Assembly (NCBI GenBank): GCA_017392945.1 | Contig: JAFOSK010000106.1 | Span: 1 to 45,689, forward strand | From: Treponema sp. | Lineage (GTDB): Bacteria > Spirochaetota > Spirochaetia > Treponematales > Treponemataceae | Direction of reading: 5' to 3' | Length of the DNA: 45,689 nucleotides | Shown: in pieces, positions 23,473 to 30,862 of the stretch | Numbering within the stretch: position 1 is the stretch's first letter | Layout of the letters: every line of letters starts with the position of its first letter | Made by a program: the position numbers and the translations under genes | Notes under the pieces: model-generated | The model's database searches: none | The model's input: only the letters and a program-made list of their open reading frames with translations | What the model was told of the DNA's origin: nothing

Positions 23473-25589
23473 TTTTCTCCTCCCATTTTATTAATGACTT
23501 CTTGTTTTTCTTTCTTAAGTGAATCAAGCTTTTGTCTAAGTGCCTGGATTTTTTCTGCCTTGCATTTAGGACATTCAAAATGCTCGCCCGGCAGGTATCC
23601 GTGCACAGGGCATACTGAATATGTCGGCGAAATCGTAAGATAAGGAATCTTGTAGTTTGTAAACACAGTCCTTATAAGGTCTCTCGTTGCTTTCCAGTCT
23701 TTTATGTGTTCGCCTACGAAAAGATGGAACACTGTACCGCCCGTATATTTTGTCTGAAGAGACTCTTGATGATCAAGAGCTTCAAAGATATCCTGAGTAA
23801 AATCTATAGGGAGCTGGCTCGAATTCGTGTAGAACGGTTCTTCTGATCCGCTTGTGATTATTTCCGGGAACTGCTCCTTGTCATGCTTTGCAAGTCTGTA
23901 AGAAGTGCTTTCTGCCGGAGTTGCCTCAAGATTAAAAAGTTCGCCTGTGGATTCCTGATAATTCTGAAGGCGTTCCCTCATGTGATCAAGAATTTTTTCT
24001 GCAAAGGCTTTACCCTTTGTGTCTGTAATGCTGCAGTCTAGGAAATTAAGACAGCATTCGTTCATACCGCAGATTCCTATTGTGTTAAAGTGGTTGTCCA
24101 GCGTTTTAAGGTATCTGCGTGTATACGGAAAAAGCCCGCCGTCATAAAGCTTCTGGATTACTTTTCTTTTTATGCATAGGGATTCCTTAGCAAGATCCAT
24201 AAGGTAGTCAAGCCGCTTGAAGAAAGCTTCCTCTGTATCTGTTAGAAATCCGATTTGAGGAAGGTTTATAGTAACTACTCCAAGACTTCCTGTAAACTCA
24301 TCCGAACCGAAAAGTCCGCCGCCACGTTTTCTAAGTTCTCTTTTGTCTAGTCTCAGACGGCAACACATTGACCTTACATCGCTTGGATCAAGGTCTGAAT
24401 TTATGAAGTTCTGAAAGTATGGAGTTCCGTACTGTCCTGTCATTTCAAAGAGAAGTCTTGCATTTTCGCTGTCCCATGAGAAATCTCTTGTTATGTTGTA
24501 TGTGGGAATAGGATAGCCGAAACCTCTTCCGTCGCTGTCTCCTTCCAGCATTATCTTTATGTAGTGGCAGTTGATCATGTCCATTTCTTTCTGGCAGTCA
24601 CCGTATGTAAAATCCTGTTCTTTTCCACCGACGATGGCCTTTTTGCGCTTAAGGTCTTCAGGACATGTCCAATCGAGCGTTATGTTTGTAAATGGAGCCT
24701 GCGAGCCCCAACGACTTGGAATGTTTATTCCGAATATAAAATTCTGTATGCATTGATGAACTTGGGCGTCATCCAGGTTGTCCGCTTTTACAAAAGGGGC
24801 AAGGTATGTATCGAATGAACTGAATGCCTGTGCACCTGCCCATTCGTTCTGAAGGACTCCCAGAAAATTTATCATCTGGTTTACAAGGGTAGAAAGATGC
24901 TTTGCCGGCTTTGAAGAGTTCTTATCTGAAACTCCTCCCAGACCTTCCTGAATAAGCTGTCTTAATGACCAGCCTGCGCAGTAGCCTGAGAACATTGAAA
25001 GGTCATGAAGATGAAATGCCGCTGTTTTGTGGGCATCTGCAATTTCCTTTGAATATATGTTGTTGAGCCAATAATTTGCAGTGATTGTTCCTGAGTTGTG
25101 TAGAATCAGTCCGCCCAAAGAAAAATTTACGTTTGCGTTTTCTTTTACGCGCCAATCATTCTGTGCGAGGTAACCGTCCATGGTTTTGTTTATATCCAGC
25201 ATAAGGGATTTTGTATCCCTCATAGCCTCGTGGCGGGCACGGTAAATTATATATGCCTTTGCAATTTCCACTTCTTTGTTTTCGATAAGTACAGATTCTA
25301 CGATATCTTGAATTTCTTCTATAGCAGGAATTGAGTGTGCACGTGTTCCGGCCATGTGCAGTCTCAGGCGTTCTTCTACAAGATCAGTCAAGGCGGCTGC
25401 TCTGTCTGGATCCATGTGCATTTCTACAGCTTGAATTGCTTTGTTTATCGCGGTTTCTATTTTAGTCCTGTCGTATGGGACTATATCTCCTGATCTTTTT
25501 ACAACGGATTTTATGAAATTTTGGGTTTCACTGTCCTTGGATGAGCCTAAGAATGCCCGCCATTCAGGAAAAACAGCCTGTTCGCTCAT
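23469..25589 (-). CDS. nrdD: Anaerobic ribonucleoside-triphosphate reductase, catalytic part
   Basis: Class III reductase that makes deoxyribonucleotides without oxygen. An ATP-cone (residues about 25-120, VVKRSGDIVPYDRTKIETAI) is followed by the ten-stranded barrel. Conserved pieces are HNSGTITANYW, AFHLHDL, RSMCCRLRLDKREL (405-419) and GICGMNECC. The C-terminal zinc site CPVHGYLPGEHFECPKC spans 660-676. The ORF then continues with a helix (QALRQKLDSLKKEKQEVINK) and stops at 706 without any RxxGY glycyl loop; that loop is on the next ORF. It overlaps nrdR by an ATGA at its start. Confidence 0.92.
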   Translation of the reverse strand: MSEQAVFPEWRAFLGSSKDSETQNFIKSVVKRSGDIVPYDRTKIETAINKAIQAVEMHMDPDRAAALTDLVEERLRLHMAGTRAHSIPAIEEIQDIVESVLIENKEVEIAKAYIIYRARHEAMRDTKSLMLDINKTMDGYLAQNDWRVKENANVNFSLGGLILHNSGTITANYWLNNIYSKEIADAHKTAAFHLHDLSMFSGYCAGWSLRQLIQEGLGGVSDKNSSKPAKHLSTLVNQMINFLGVLQNEWAGAQAFSSFDTYLAPFVKADNLDDAQVHQCIQNFIFGINIPSRWGSQAPFTNITLDWTCPEDLKRKKAIVGGKEQDFTYGDCQKEMDMINCHYIKIMLEGDSDGRGFGYPIPTYNITRDFSWDSENARLLFEMTGQYGTPYFQNFINSDLDPSDVRSMCCRLRLDKRELRKRGGGLFGSDEFTGSLGVVTINLPQIGFLTDTEEAFFKRLDYLMDLAKESLCIKRKVIQKLYDGGLFPYTRRYLKTLDNHFNTIGICGMNECCLNFLDCSITDTKGKAFAEKILDHMRERLQNYQESTGELFNLEATPAESTSYRLAKHDKEQFPEIITSGSEEPFYTNSSQLPIDFTQDIFEALDHQESLQTKYTGGTVFHLFVGEHIKDWKATRDLIRTVFTNYKIPYLTISPTYSVCPVHGYLPGEHFECPKCKAEKIQALRQKLDSLKKEKQEVINKMGGEK

Positions 25590-26050
25590 TGATTTGCCCC
25601 CTCTGCGTTTTTTATTTCTGTAAGAAATTCTTCAAGCGTTTCGAAATGTTTGTATGCAGATGCAAAACGGATGTATGCGACCTTATCCAGCTTGTACAGT
25701 CTTTTAAGCACCAATTCACCCAAAGAACTGGTTGAAATTTCCCGGGTAGTCTTGCAGCTCATTATAGCCGCATCTTCTATTTCATTTACAAGATTTTCGA
25801 TTGTACCTGTTGTTACGGAACGTTTCTCAAGAGCCCGTTCAATTCCTTTTTCTAGTTTTTGCCTGTCAAATGGTTGTCTTCGGCCGTCCCGCTTTATGAC
25901 CATAAAAGGCTTTTCCTCTATACGTTCATAGCTTGTGAATCTGTAGCCGCATGCGTTACATTCACGGCGGCGTCTTATGCTTTCGCCGTTTGCCATTGTT
26001 CGAGATTCTATTACCTTGTCATCAAGGCTACCGCAGTATGGACAGCGCAT
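25586..26050 (-). CDS. nrdR: Transcriptional repressor NrdR
   Basis: Zinc-finger and ATP-cone repressor of ribonucleotide reductase genes. It begins MRCPYCGSLDDKVIESR with a second CxxC at CNACGYRFTSYE, then the ATP-cone MVIKRDGRRQPFDRQKLEKG. The length of 154 residues is typical. It heads the nrd operon and probably represses it when ATP/dATP is high. I could not find a convincing pair of NrdR boxes upstream; the only symmetric element is GTAATTAATTAC at 26067-26078. Confidence 0.95.
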   Translation of the reverse strand: MRCPYCGSLDDKVIESRTMANGESIRRRRECNACGYRFTSYERIEEKPFMVIKRDGRRQPFDRQKLEKGIERALEKRSVTTGTIENLVNEIEDAAIMSCKTTREISTSSLGELVLKRLYKLDKVAYIRFASAYKHFETLEEFLTEIKNAEGANQ

Positions 26051-26066
26051 GGTTCATTCCTTGTTT

Positions 26067-26078
26067 GTAATTAATTAC
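26067..26078. promoter_or_regulatory. 12-bp palindrome just upstream of nrdR
   Basis: Perfect palindrome GTAATTAATTAC, 16 bp before the nrdR start. It does not match the NrdR box pattern I know, so it may bind another regulator or be coincidental in AT-rich DNA. Confidence 0.3.
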
Positions 26079-26113
26079 AGACTTTTGGGTTCAGATGTGA
26101 CAGCTATACCTCA

Positions 26114-26142
26114 GTAATAGCGTACTGCACACCTTTTCTGAA
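26114..26142 (-). promoter_or_regulatory. Possible sigma70-type promoter for the nrd operon
   Basis: Minus strand TTCAGA (26137-26142), 17 bp, TATTAC (26114-26119). Both elements are 4-5 of 6 to consensus; the spacing and position about 65 bp before nrdR support it. Confidence 0.35.
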
Positions 26143-26213
26143 TCATAGTACACAAGATTTACAGGTTCAAGTGAATTTCAGAAACTTTTTTTAAATAAAT
26201 TTGTTGACAGATT

Positions 26214-28019
26214 TTAAAAGTTGCTTTTCAAAATCAGCTTACGCTTGTATTTACGGCTGAAGCGGTCCAATTTTGTGCGTTCAGAAGGTACAGTGTCCGT
26301 TATTCTGCATCTGAAAAACATAACGAGTCCTGTCAGGATTGCAATCCATGCAATGAGCTTAGGAAGCCAGTTGCCGAGCCTCATGTAGGTTGTGTCCTTT
26401 TTTTCGTATACAGGGATTTTTGCAATCATTGCGGATTCTTCAAAGAGCGGCTGATCCTGCAGGATATTACCCTTTGTATCAAGTACAACGGAATAGCCGG
26501 AATTGCATGAACGTGCCATGGAAGTTCTGTATTCTATTGTGCGGAATGCTGCTATTACAAAGTGCTGGTATTCTGCGGATTTTGTCTTTGACCATGAGTC
26601 GTCCGTTATGTTGATGAAGGTTTCTGAACCGTGCATTCTAAGTGGTCTGCATACGTCAGGAAACGAATCGTCGAAACATATTGGTGTACTGAATTTTATG
26701 TAAGGATCTGCTTTATCTTCTGCAGCCTGCTGAGATTTCGAATTTTTAAGTGAAATTACTTTTGATTCGGGAAGATAGCGTTTTTCAGGCCATGTTCCCT
26801 GAACTTCAAAAAGCGTATATTGGTCTCCGGGTGTAAATCCTGCAGAGATATGAATGACTTTTTTTAGAAATCCCGCTACTGCCGGAATACCGGAAAAAGG
26901 TATGCATTCTGCGAATGGGACGAGATGGTTTTTGCCGTAGAATCCGCGGAATTCTCCGCCCTTGTCGAATAAAAAGGCGCTGTTATTAATCCTTCTTACC
27001 GGTTCGGTCGAGCGCAGGTATGATCCGCCCAAAATGAACGGAACGGAACATTCCTTTATGAATGATGCCATCGGTTTTTCAAGCGGGTAATTCTTGTAAT
27101 GAAGTTCCGCAAGGGGATAATAGTATTTAAGACAGCCCTCGCTCCATACTACAAGGTCAATCTTAGTACCTGATTCAGCTGCTTTTTCAAGCATTTGTTT
27201 TGTAAGGCGCTGGGAAGTCATTATTGAGTCGTTGTCAGTCGACTGCTTCCATGGGTCTGCATTCTGCTGGACCATTATAGCATTAAGATATTTCTGTACT
27301 CTTACCGGCTGAATCAGGCGGAATGCTCCGTAGCCAAAAACCATTATGAATATGGTTATTGCAGCCAGCGCTGTTCTTGTGTACTGGCTTACCAGGTAGC
27401 GCGGTTCTGTAATGCGCCTTGTTTTGTAGAAAAGAATGAATCCTTCTGCAATGACCGCAGAAAATAATGCTGAAAGAAAAGTAATTCCGTATGTACCGGC
27501 TATATCTGCTGTTTGGATAAAGATTTTCCAGAGAAACATTGTGCTGCTTATGGTTCCCCACGGGTATGCAATGAATCCGGATGATTTTACCCACTCATAG
27601 AGCGTGTATATTGCGGCAAACCACAGGATTCTTACAGAAACGCTTCCTGCATGCCGGCAGGTGGAATCGTCTTCAAGTTTCTGTTTTGCGGTGTTTGCGG
27701 AAAATGGCAGGAAGTAGAACAGGCCGATAAATCCGGCTATAGCTGAGGTACCGAGTGCGCTTGCTCCCAGAGTGAATGCCGCAAAGTCTTTGAAGAATGC
27801 AAGCCAGTAACTGGAAATAAGATGAACGCAGCAAGCATGCAGGGACGAATATAAAAAACTTTCCCTGTATGATTTTAGTCCGGAATATACAAAATACATT
27901 GGAATAAGGCTTATAAGCCCGAGGAACGGAGATCCGAGATGATATAATTCGTTAGGAATTCCAAGTGAGAAAACTGTTGCTGAAAAAAGAATACAAAAAA
28001 CTTGTAAAATTCGACTCAT
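26214..28019 (-). CDS. lnt: Apolipoprotein N-acyltransferase
   Basis: Inner-membrane enzyme that adds the third acyl chain to lipoprotein N-termini. The first 235 residues contain about seven membrane segments; the periplasmic nitrilase domain follows with the catalytic triad Glu294 (VVWSEG), Lys363 (YGKNHLVPFAE) and Cys448 (TPICFDD). A last membrane helix (LPKLIAWIAILTGLVMFF) lies near the C-terminus. At 601 residues it is longer than the E. coli protein (512), mostly by loops in the periplasmic domain. The window encodes at least two lipoproteins that could be its substrates. Confidence 0.92.
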   Translation of the reverse strand: MSRILQVFCILFSATVFSLGIPNELYHLGSPFLGLISLIPMYFVYSGLKSYRESFLYSSLHACCVHLISSYWLAFFKDFAAFTLGASALGTSAIAGFIGLFYFLPFSANTAKQKLEDDSTCRHAGSVSVRILWFAAIYTLYEWVKSSGFIAYPWGTISSTMFLWKIFIQTADIAGTYGITFLSALFSAVIAEGFILFYKTRRITEPRYLVSQYTRTALAAITIFIMVFGYGAFRLIQPVRVQKYLNAIMVQQNADPWKQSTDNDSIMTSQRLTKQMLEKAAESGTKIDLVVWSEGCLKYYYPLAELHYKNYPLEKPMASFIKECSVPFILGGSYLRSTEPVRRINNSAFLFDKGGEFRGFYGKNHLVPFAECIPFSGIPAVAGFLKKVIHISAGFTPGDQYTLFEVQGTWPEKRYLPESKVISLKNSKSQQAAEDKADPYIKFSTPICFDDSFPDVCRPLRMHGSETFINITDDSWSKTKSAEYQHFVIAAFRTIEYRTSMARSCNSGYSVVLDTKGNILQDQPLFEESAMIAKIPVYEKKDTTYMRLGNWLPKLIAWIAILTGLVMFFRCRITDTVPSERTKLDRFSRKYKRKLILKSNF

Positions 28020-28031
28020 GGCTTTAAGATA

Positions 28032-28059
28032 TTATCGGTATTAATTAAAAAAAACTCAA
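28032..28059 (-). promoter_or_regulatory. Possible sigma28-like site upstream of lnt
   Basis: Minus strand TTGAGTTT (28052-28059), 12 bp, ACCGATAA (28032-28039), matching the spacing of the two flagellar sites. The -10 ends 12 bases before the lnt ATG, which leaves almost no leader and no ribosome binding site, so it may be coincidental. Confidence 0.3.
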
Positions 28060-28128
28060 TACGAGAGTAATAAAAACTAATACGTGCTGAACAGTTCGTT
28101 TTTAAATAAGGATGGGAAAATCGGTCTG

Positions 28129-29313
28129 ATGTTGCAGGTAAAAGAATCGCATTTAGCTGAATACGGAAAGTACCCGGAGGTTGTTGTAAGCGCTCCCGGA
28201 CGCTTTCATCTTATTGGGGAAAATACCTGGTTCTTCAGGGATAAAGCTCTTTCTATGGCAGTAAATCTGCCTGTCTATGTTTCTATTTCAAAAAGAGATG
28301 ACAATGTGGTAAAATTTTACTTCACACAGCTTGATGATAGAAAAAAAGCAAATCTTTCAAACCTTAAATTCAAAAAGGAAGACCGGTGGGCTAATGCAAT
28401 TAAATCAGTTCTTTACGGTTTTCTTTCTGGCGGAGTAAGTCTTGGAGGAATGGATATTACCGTTTACAGTTCGATTCTGCCATCTGCAGGTTTTGGAATA
28501 ACGACGGCCATCAAGGTTGCGGTTGCAAAGGCAGTTTGGAATATTTTTGCACTTCACTTTGACGAAGCCATGATTGTTCAGGTTGTAGAAAGGGGAAACA
28601 GGCTTTTTCTTCTTCAGGAAAATCACAATGCAGACAATTTTGCTGCTATATATGCGCGTAAGGGATTTCTTATTTGTACCGACTATTACAGGAACTCTTA
28701 TGAGCATGTTCCTTTTGATTTTGAAGACAAGAAGGTCATTCTTGTAGATGCAAAGGTCCCCCGTTATGAAATGTGGAACCGGGAAACTCTTTATGAGCCT
28801 GAAAATGCATTGATCCTCGGGGATCTCAGGGAAGAAAAGAAAAATCTGTTCGGCGGCTGGCATTATATTTCTGACGTTACGGATATAAACGAAGCTCTTT
28901 CTTCTGTTTCGGAGGATACAAGGCGGAAGCTTCTTTGCGTAATACGCGAGCATGGTGACGTATTGGATGCCGTACAGGCCTGCGAAAAAAAGGATTTTGT
29001 GCGTTTTGCAAGATCTGTGAATCATAGTCACGAAAGCCTTCGGGATTTCTTTGATCTTTCATGCCCTGAAATTGAATGGCTTGTAAAGCGCGTTGCGGAT
29101 ATTGATCCGACGATTGATGACATAAGGAATCCCGTTTCCTGCGGACGTATTACAGGTAAAGGTTTTGGACGCTGTATGTATGCAATTTTAAGAAAAGACG
29201 ATGTTCCTAAGTTTGAATCAAAACTTGATGAATATGAACGTATATTTGGATTCAAGCCAGAATGCTATGATGTCGAAAGTGCAGACGGTGTACGAATCAT
29301 TGAGGATGATTGA
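28129..29313 (+). CDS. Divergent GHMP kinase, galactokinase-like
   Basis: The 394-residue product has the overall galactokinase plan but altered motifs. Motif 1 is SAPGRFHLIGENTWF where galactokinases have PGRxNLIGEHTDY; the sugar-binding His and Asp are Asn and Trp. Motif 2 is LPSAGFGITTAIKVA, without the GLSSSA run. The region of the catalytic Asp reads NADNF rather than MDQ, keeping an Asp. Motif 3 is TGKGFGRCMYAIL for TGAGFGG. It may phosphorylate a different sugar or be inactive. The start is uncertain: ATG 28129 fits the family length; an in-frame GTG at 28084 is the alternative, and neither has a good Shine-Dalgarno. It is three bases upstream of surE. Confidence 0.75.
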   Translation: MLQVKESHLAEYGKYPEVVVSAPGRFHLIGENTWFFRDKALSMAVNLPVYVSISKRDDNVVKFYFTQLDDRKKANLSNLKFKKEDRWANAIKSVLYGFLSGGVSLGGMDITVYSSILPSAGFGITTAIKVAVAKAVWNIFALHFDEAMIVQVVERGNRLFLLQENHNADNFAAIYARKGFLICTDYYRNSYEHVPFDFEDKKVILVDAKVPRYEMWNRETLYEPENALILGDLREEKKNLFGGWHYISDVTDINEALSSVSEDTRRKLLCVIREHGDVLDAVQACEKKDFVRFARSVNHSHESLRDFFDLSCPEIEWLVKRVADIDPTIDDIRNPVSCGRITGKGFGRCMYAILRKDDVPKFESKLDEYERIFGFKPECYDVESADGVRIIEDD

Positions 29314-29316
29314 TGT

Positions 29317-30105
29317 ATGAACGTTCTTCTTACGAATGATGATGGAATTCAGGCTGACGGCATGAAGATTATGAAGCAGTATCTTGAAAATGCCGGTCAT
29401 AGAGTTTACGTGCTTGCTCCATCAGGAAACAGAAGCGGTATATCCAGTAAAATTTCTTTTTTTAATGATTTGGAAATGCGCAAGTATTCGGAACGTGAAT
29501 GGTCTTCTTCTGGAACCCCTGCTGACTGTGTCATAACGGCTTTTACCAGCGGCATAATTTCTGAAAAAATCGATGCAGTTGTTGCCGGAATAAATGCAGG
29601 TGCAAACATTGGCACCGATATTGTGTATTCTGGAACTTGCGGGGCTGCACGGCAGGCGGCTTTGTATGGATATCCAGGAATTGCGGTTAGTCTTGATAAA
29701 GAGGTGGTTTCTGATTATGAAGATTTTGAATATAAGCCGCTTGCTTCCTTTGTTGCGGAAAATCTTCATGAACTGAGAGTTCTTGCTGTTACGGATTGGC
29801 CGTATGGTTTTGTAAATATAAATGCCTTCAATCTGTCATATTATAAAGGTGCTGTGATATGCAATAAGGCTTCTGTGCGTTCCTATAATGACAGAATCTG
29901 CATTCGTAAAAAAGAAGGTTCCGATGGAGGCTCTGCATCAGAAAGTGATACTTATATTTCATCTTTCTCTGGCGGAAACGTTCAGACTGACTGTTCTGGC
30001 GGAACTGATTTTAAGGCATGTTCAGACGGATATATTGCAATATCTGTAATACAGGCTGAGCCAGCTGTCATTAAGGTTGAGAAAGATATAAAATTTACGC
30101 TATAA
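29317..30105 (+). CDS. surE: 5'-nucleotidase SurE
   Basis: Metal-dependent survival-protein nucleotidase that removes phosphate from nucleoside monophosphates. LLTNDDGIQADG holds the metal Asp pair, LAPSGNRSGIS the conserved Ser, and GINAGANIGTDIVYSGT the third metal motif. At 262 residues it is normal; the C-terminal third contains an unusual low-complexity Ser/Gly/Asp segment (around residues 200-232). It begins three bases after the galactokinase-like gene and is followed by a weak terminator. Confidence 0.93.
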   Translation: MNVLLTNDDGIQADGMKIMKQYLENAGHRVYVLAPSGNRSGISSKISFFNDLEMRKYSEREWSSSGTPADCVITAFTSGIISEKIDAVVAGINAGANIGTDIVYSGTCGAARQAALYGYPGIAVSLDKEVVSDYEDFEYKPLASFVAENLHELRVLAVTDWPYGFVNINAFNLSYYKGAVICNKASVRSYNDRICIRKKEGSDGGSASESDTYISSFSGGNVQTDCSGGTDFKACSDGYIAISVIQAEPAVIKVEKDIKFTL

Positions 30106-30120
30106 TATCGGAAAGAATTC

Positions 30121-30143
30121 TGCGCATAGAAAGGCGCATTTTT
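30121..30143 (+). terminator. Short terminator after surE
   Basis: TGCGC (30121-30125) pairs with GCGCA (30134-30138) across an 8-base loop, followed by five T. Short stem, so probably leaky. Confidence 0.5.
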
Positions 30144-30178
30144 CTTCGTTTTATTAATAGTTTAAGGCGGGTGGGAAA

Positions 30179-30862
30179 ATGCCGGATACAGACACACTGA
30201 CAGAAGGTATAGATTTATATAATCAGAAAAAATATTCGGATGCGCTGACTTTCTTTCTTGCTCTTCCGGGACTCTCTAAAGAGGAAAGCGGTGATGTAGC
30301 ATACTATCTTGGTCTGTGTTATGCAAAATTAGGCCGCTATGAGGATGCGTTGCTCTATCTTGAGCAGGTTGTTACTGGCGGACAGAGTCTGGATCGTGTC
30401 CAGCAGTGCCGTTTTATTCTTGCGGTTATATATACGCTTTCCGGTCGCCGCCGTCTGGCTGGATTTGAACTGAACAAACTTCTTGAAAGCGGATACAAGC
30501 CGGCATCCGTATATGCTTCTCTTGCATATATTTCCTGGGAGCAGGGGGAACTTGAGCAGTGCCTTGACTATTATGAAAAATCCCTTGCTCTTGATGAAAA
30601 AAATGTTACAGCTCTTAACGGCATGGGCTATGTTCTTGCTGATAATGATAGGGATCTTACTAAGGCTTTGAGTTATTGTAAGAAAGCGGTTGAATATTCT
30701 CCTGGATCTGCTGCATGTCTGGATTCTTTAGGCTGGGTTTACTATAAACTCGGACTGTTCAAAGATGCAAAGAAATATCTTGAAATGGCGGAAGCTTTGG
30801 ATAAGGACAACATGGAAATAGCTGAGCACATAAAGACCGTCATGCTTGAAGGGGATCGCTGA
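30179..30862 (+). CDS. TPR-repeat protein
   Basis: The 227-residue soluble protein is made of about five tetratricopeptide repeats. Clear units are AYYLGLCYAKLGRYEDALLY, YEKSLALDEKNVTALNGMG and GWVYYKLGLFKDAKKYLEMA. There is no signal peptide, so it is cytoplasmic. Its stop overlaps the start of the exported NHL protein (TGATG), which suggests coupled production and possibly assembly or export of that protein; the function itself is not recognisable. Confidence 0.85.
   Translation: MPDTDTLTEGIDLYNQKKYSDALTFFLALPGLSKEESGDVAYYLGLCYAKLGRYEDALLYLEQVVTGGQSLDRVQQCRFILAVIYTLSGRRRLAGFELNKLLESGYKPASVYASLAYISWEQGELEQCLDYYEKSLALDEKNVTALNGMGYVLADNDRDLTKALSYCKKAVEYSPGSAACLDSLGWVYYKLGLFKDAKKYLEMAEALDKDNMEIAEHIKTVMLEGDR

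Noticed and set aside
23460..23480. The nrdD break as a simple frameshift
   Set aside because: The downstream ORF has its own ATG with GGGAGGAG at proper spacing and an ATGA overlap like the other junctions of this operon; a sequencing error cannot be fully excluded but is less likely.
26051..26213. NrdR boxes upstream of nrdR
   Set aside because: No pair of 16-bp sites close to the known consensus at the expected spacing could be found by eye.
28405..29031. A 208-codon minus-strand frame inside the galactokinase-like gene
   Set aside because: Antisense shadow; the plus-strand product shows clear GHMP motifs throughout.
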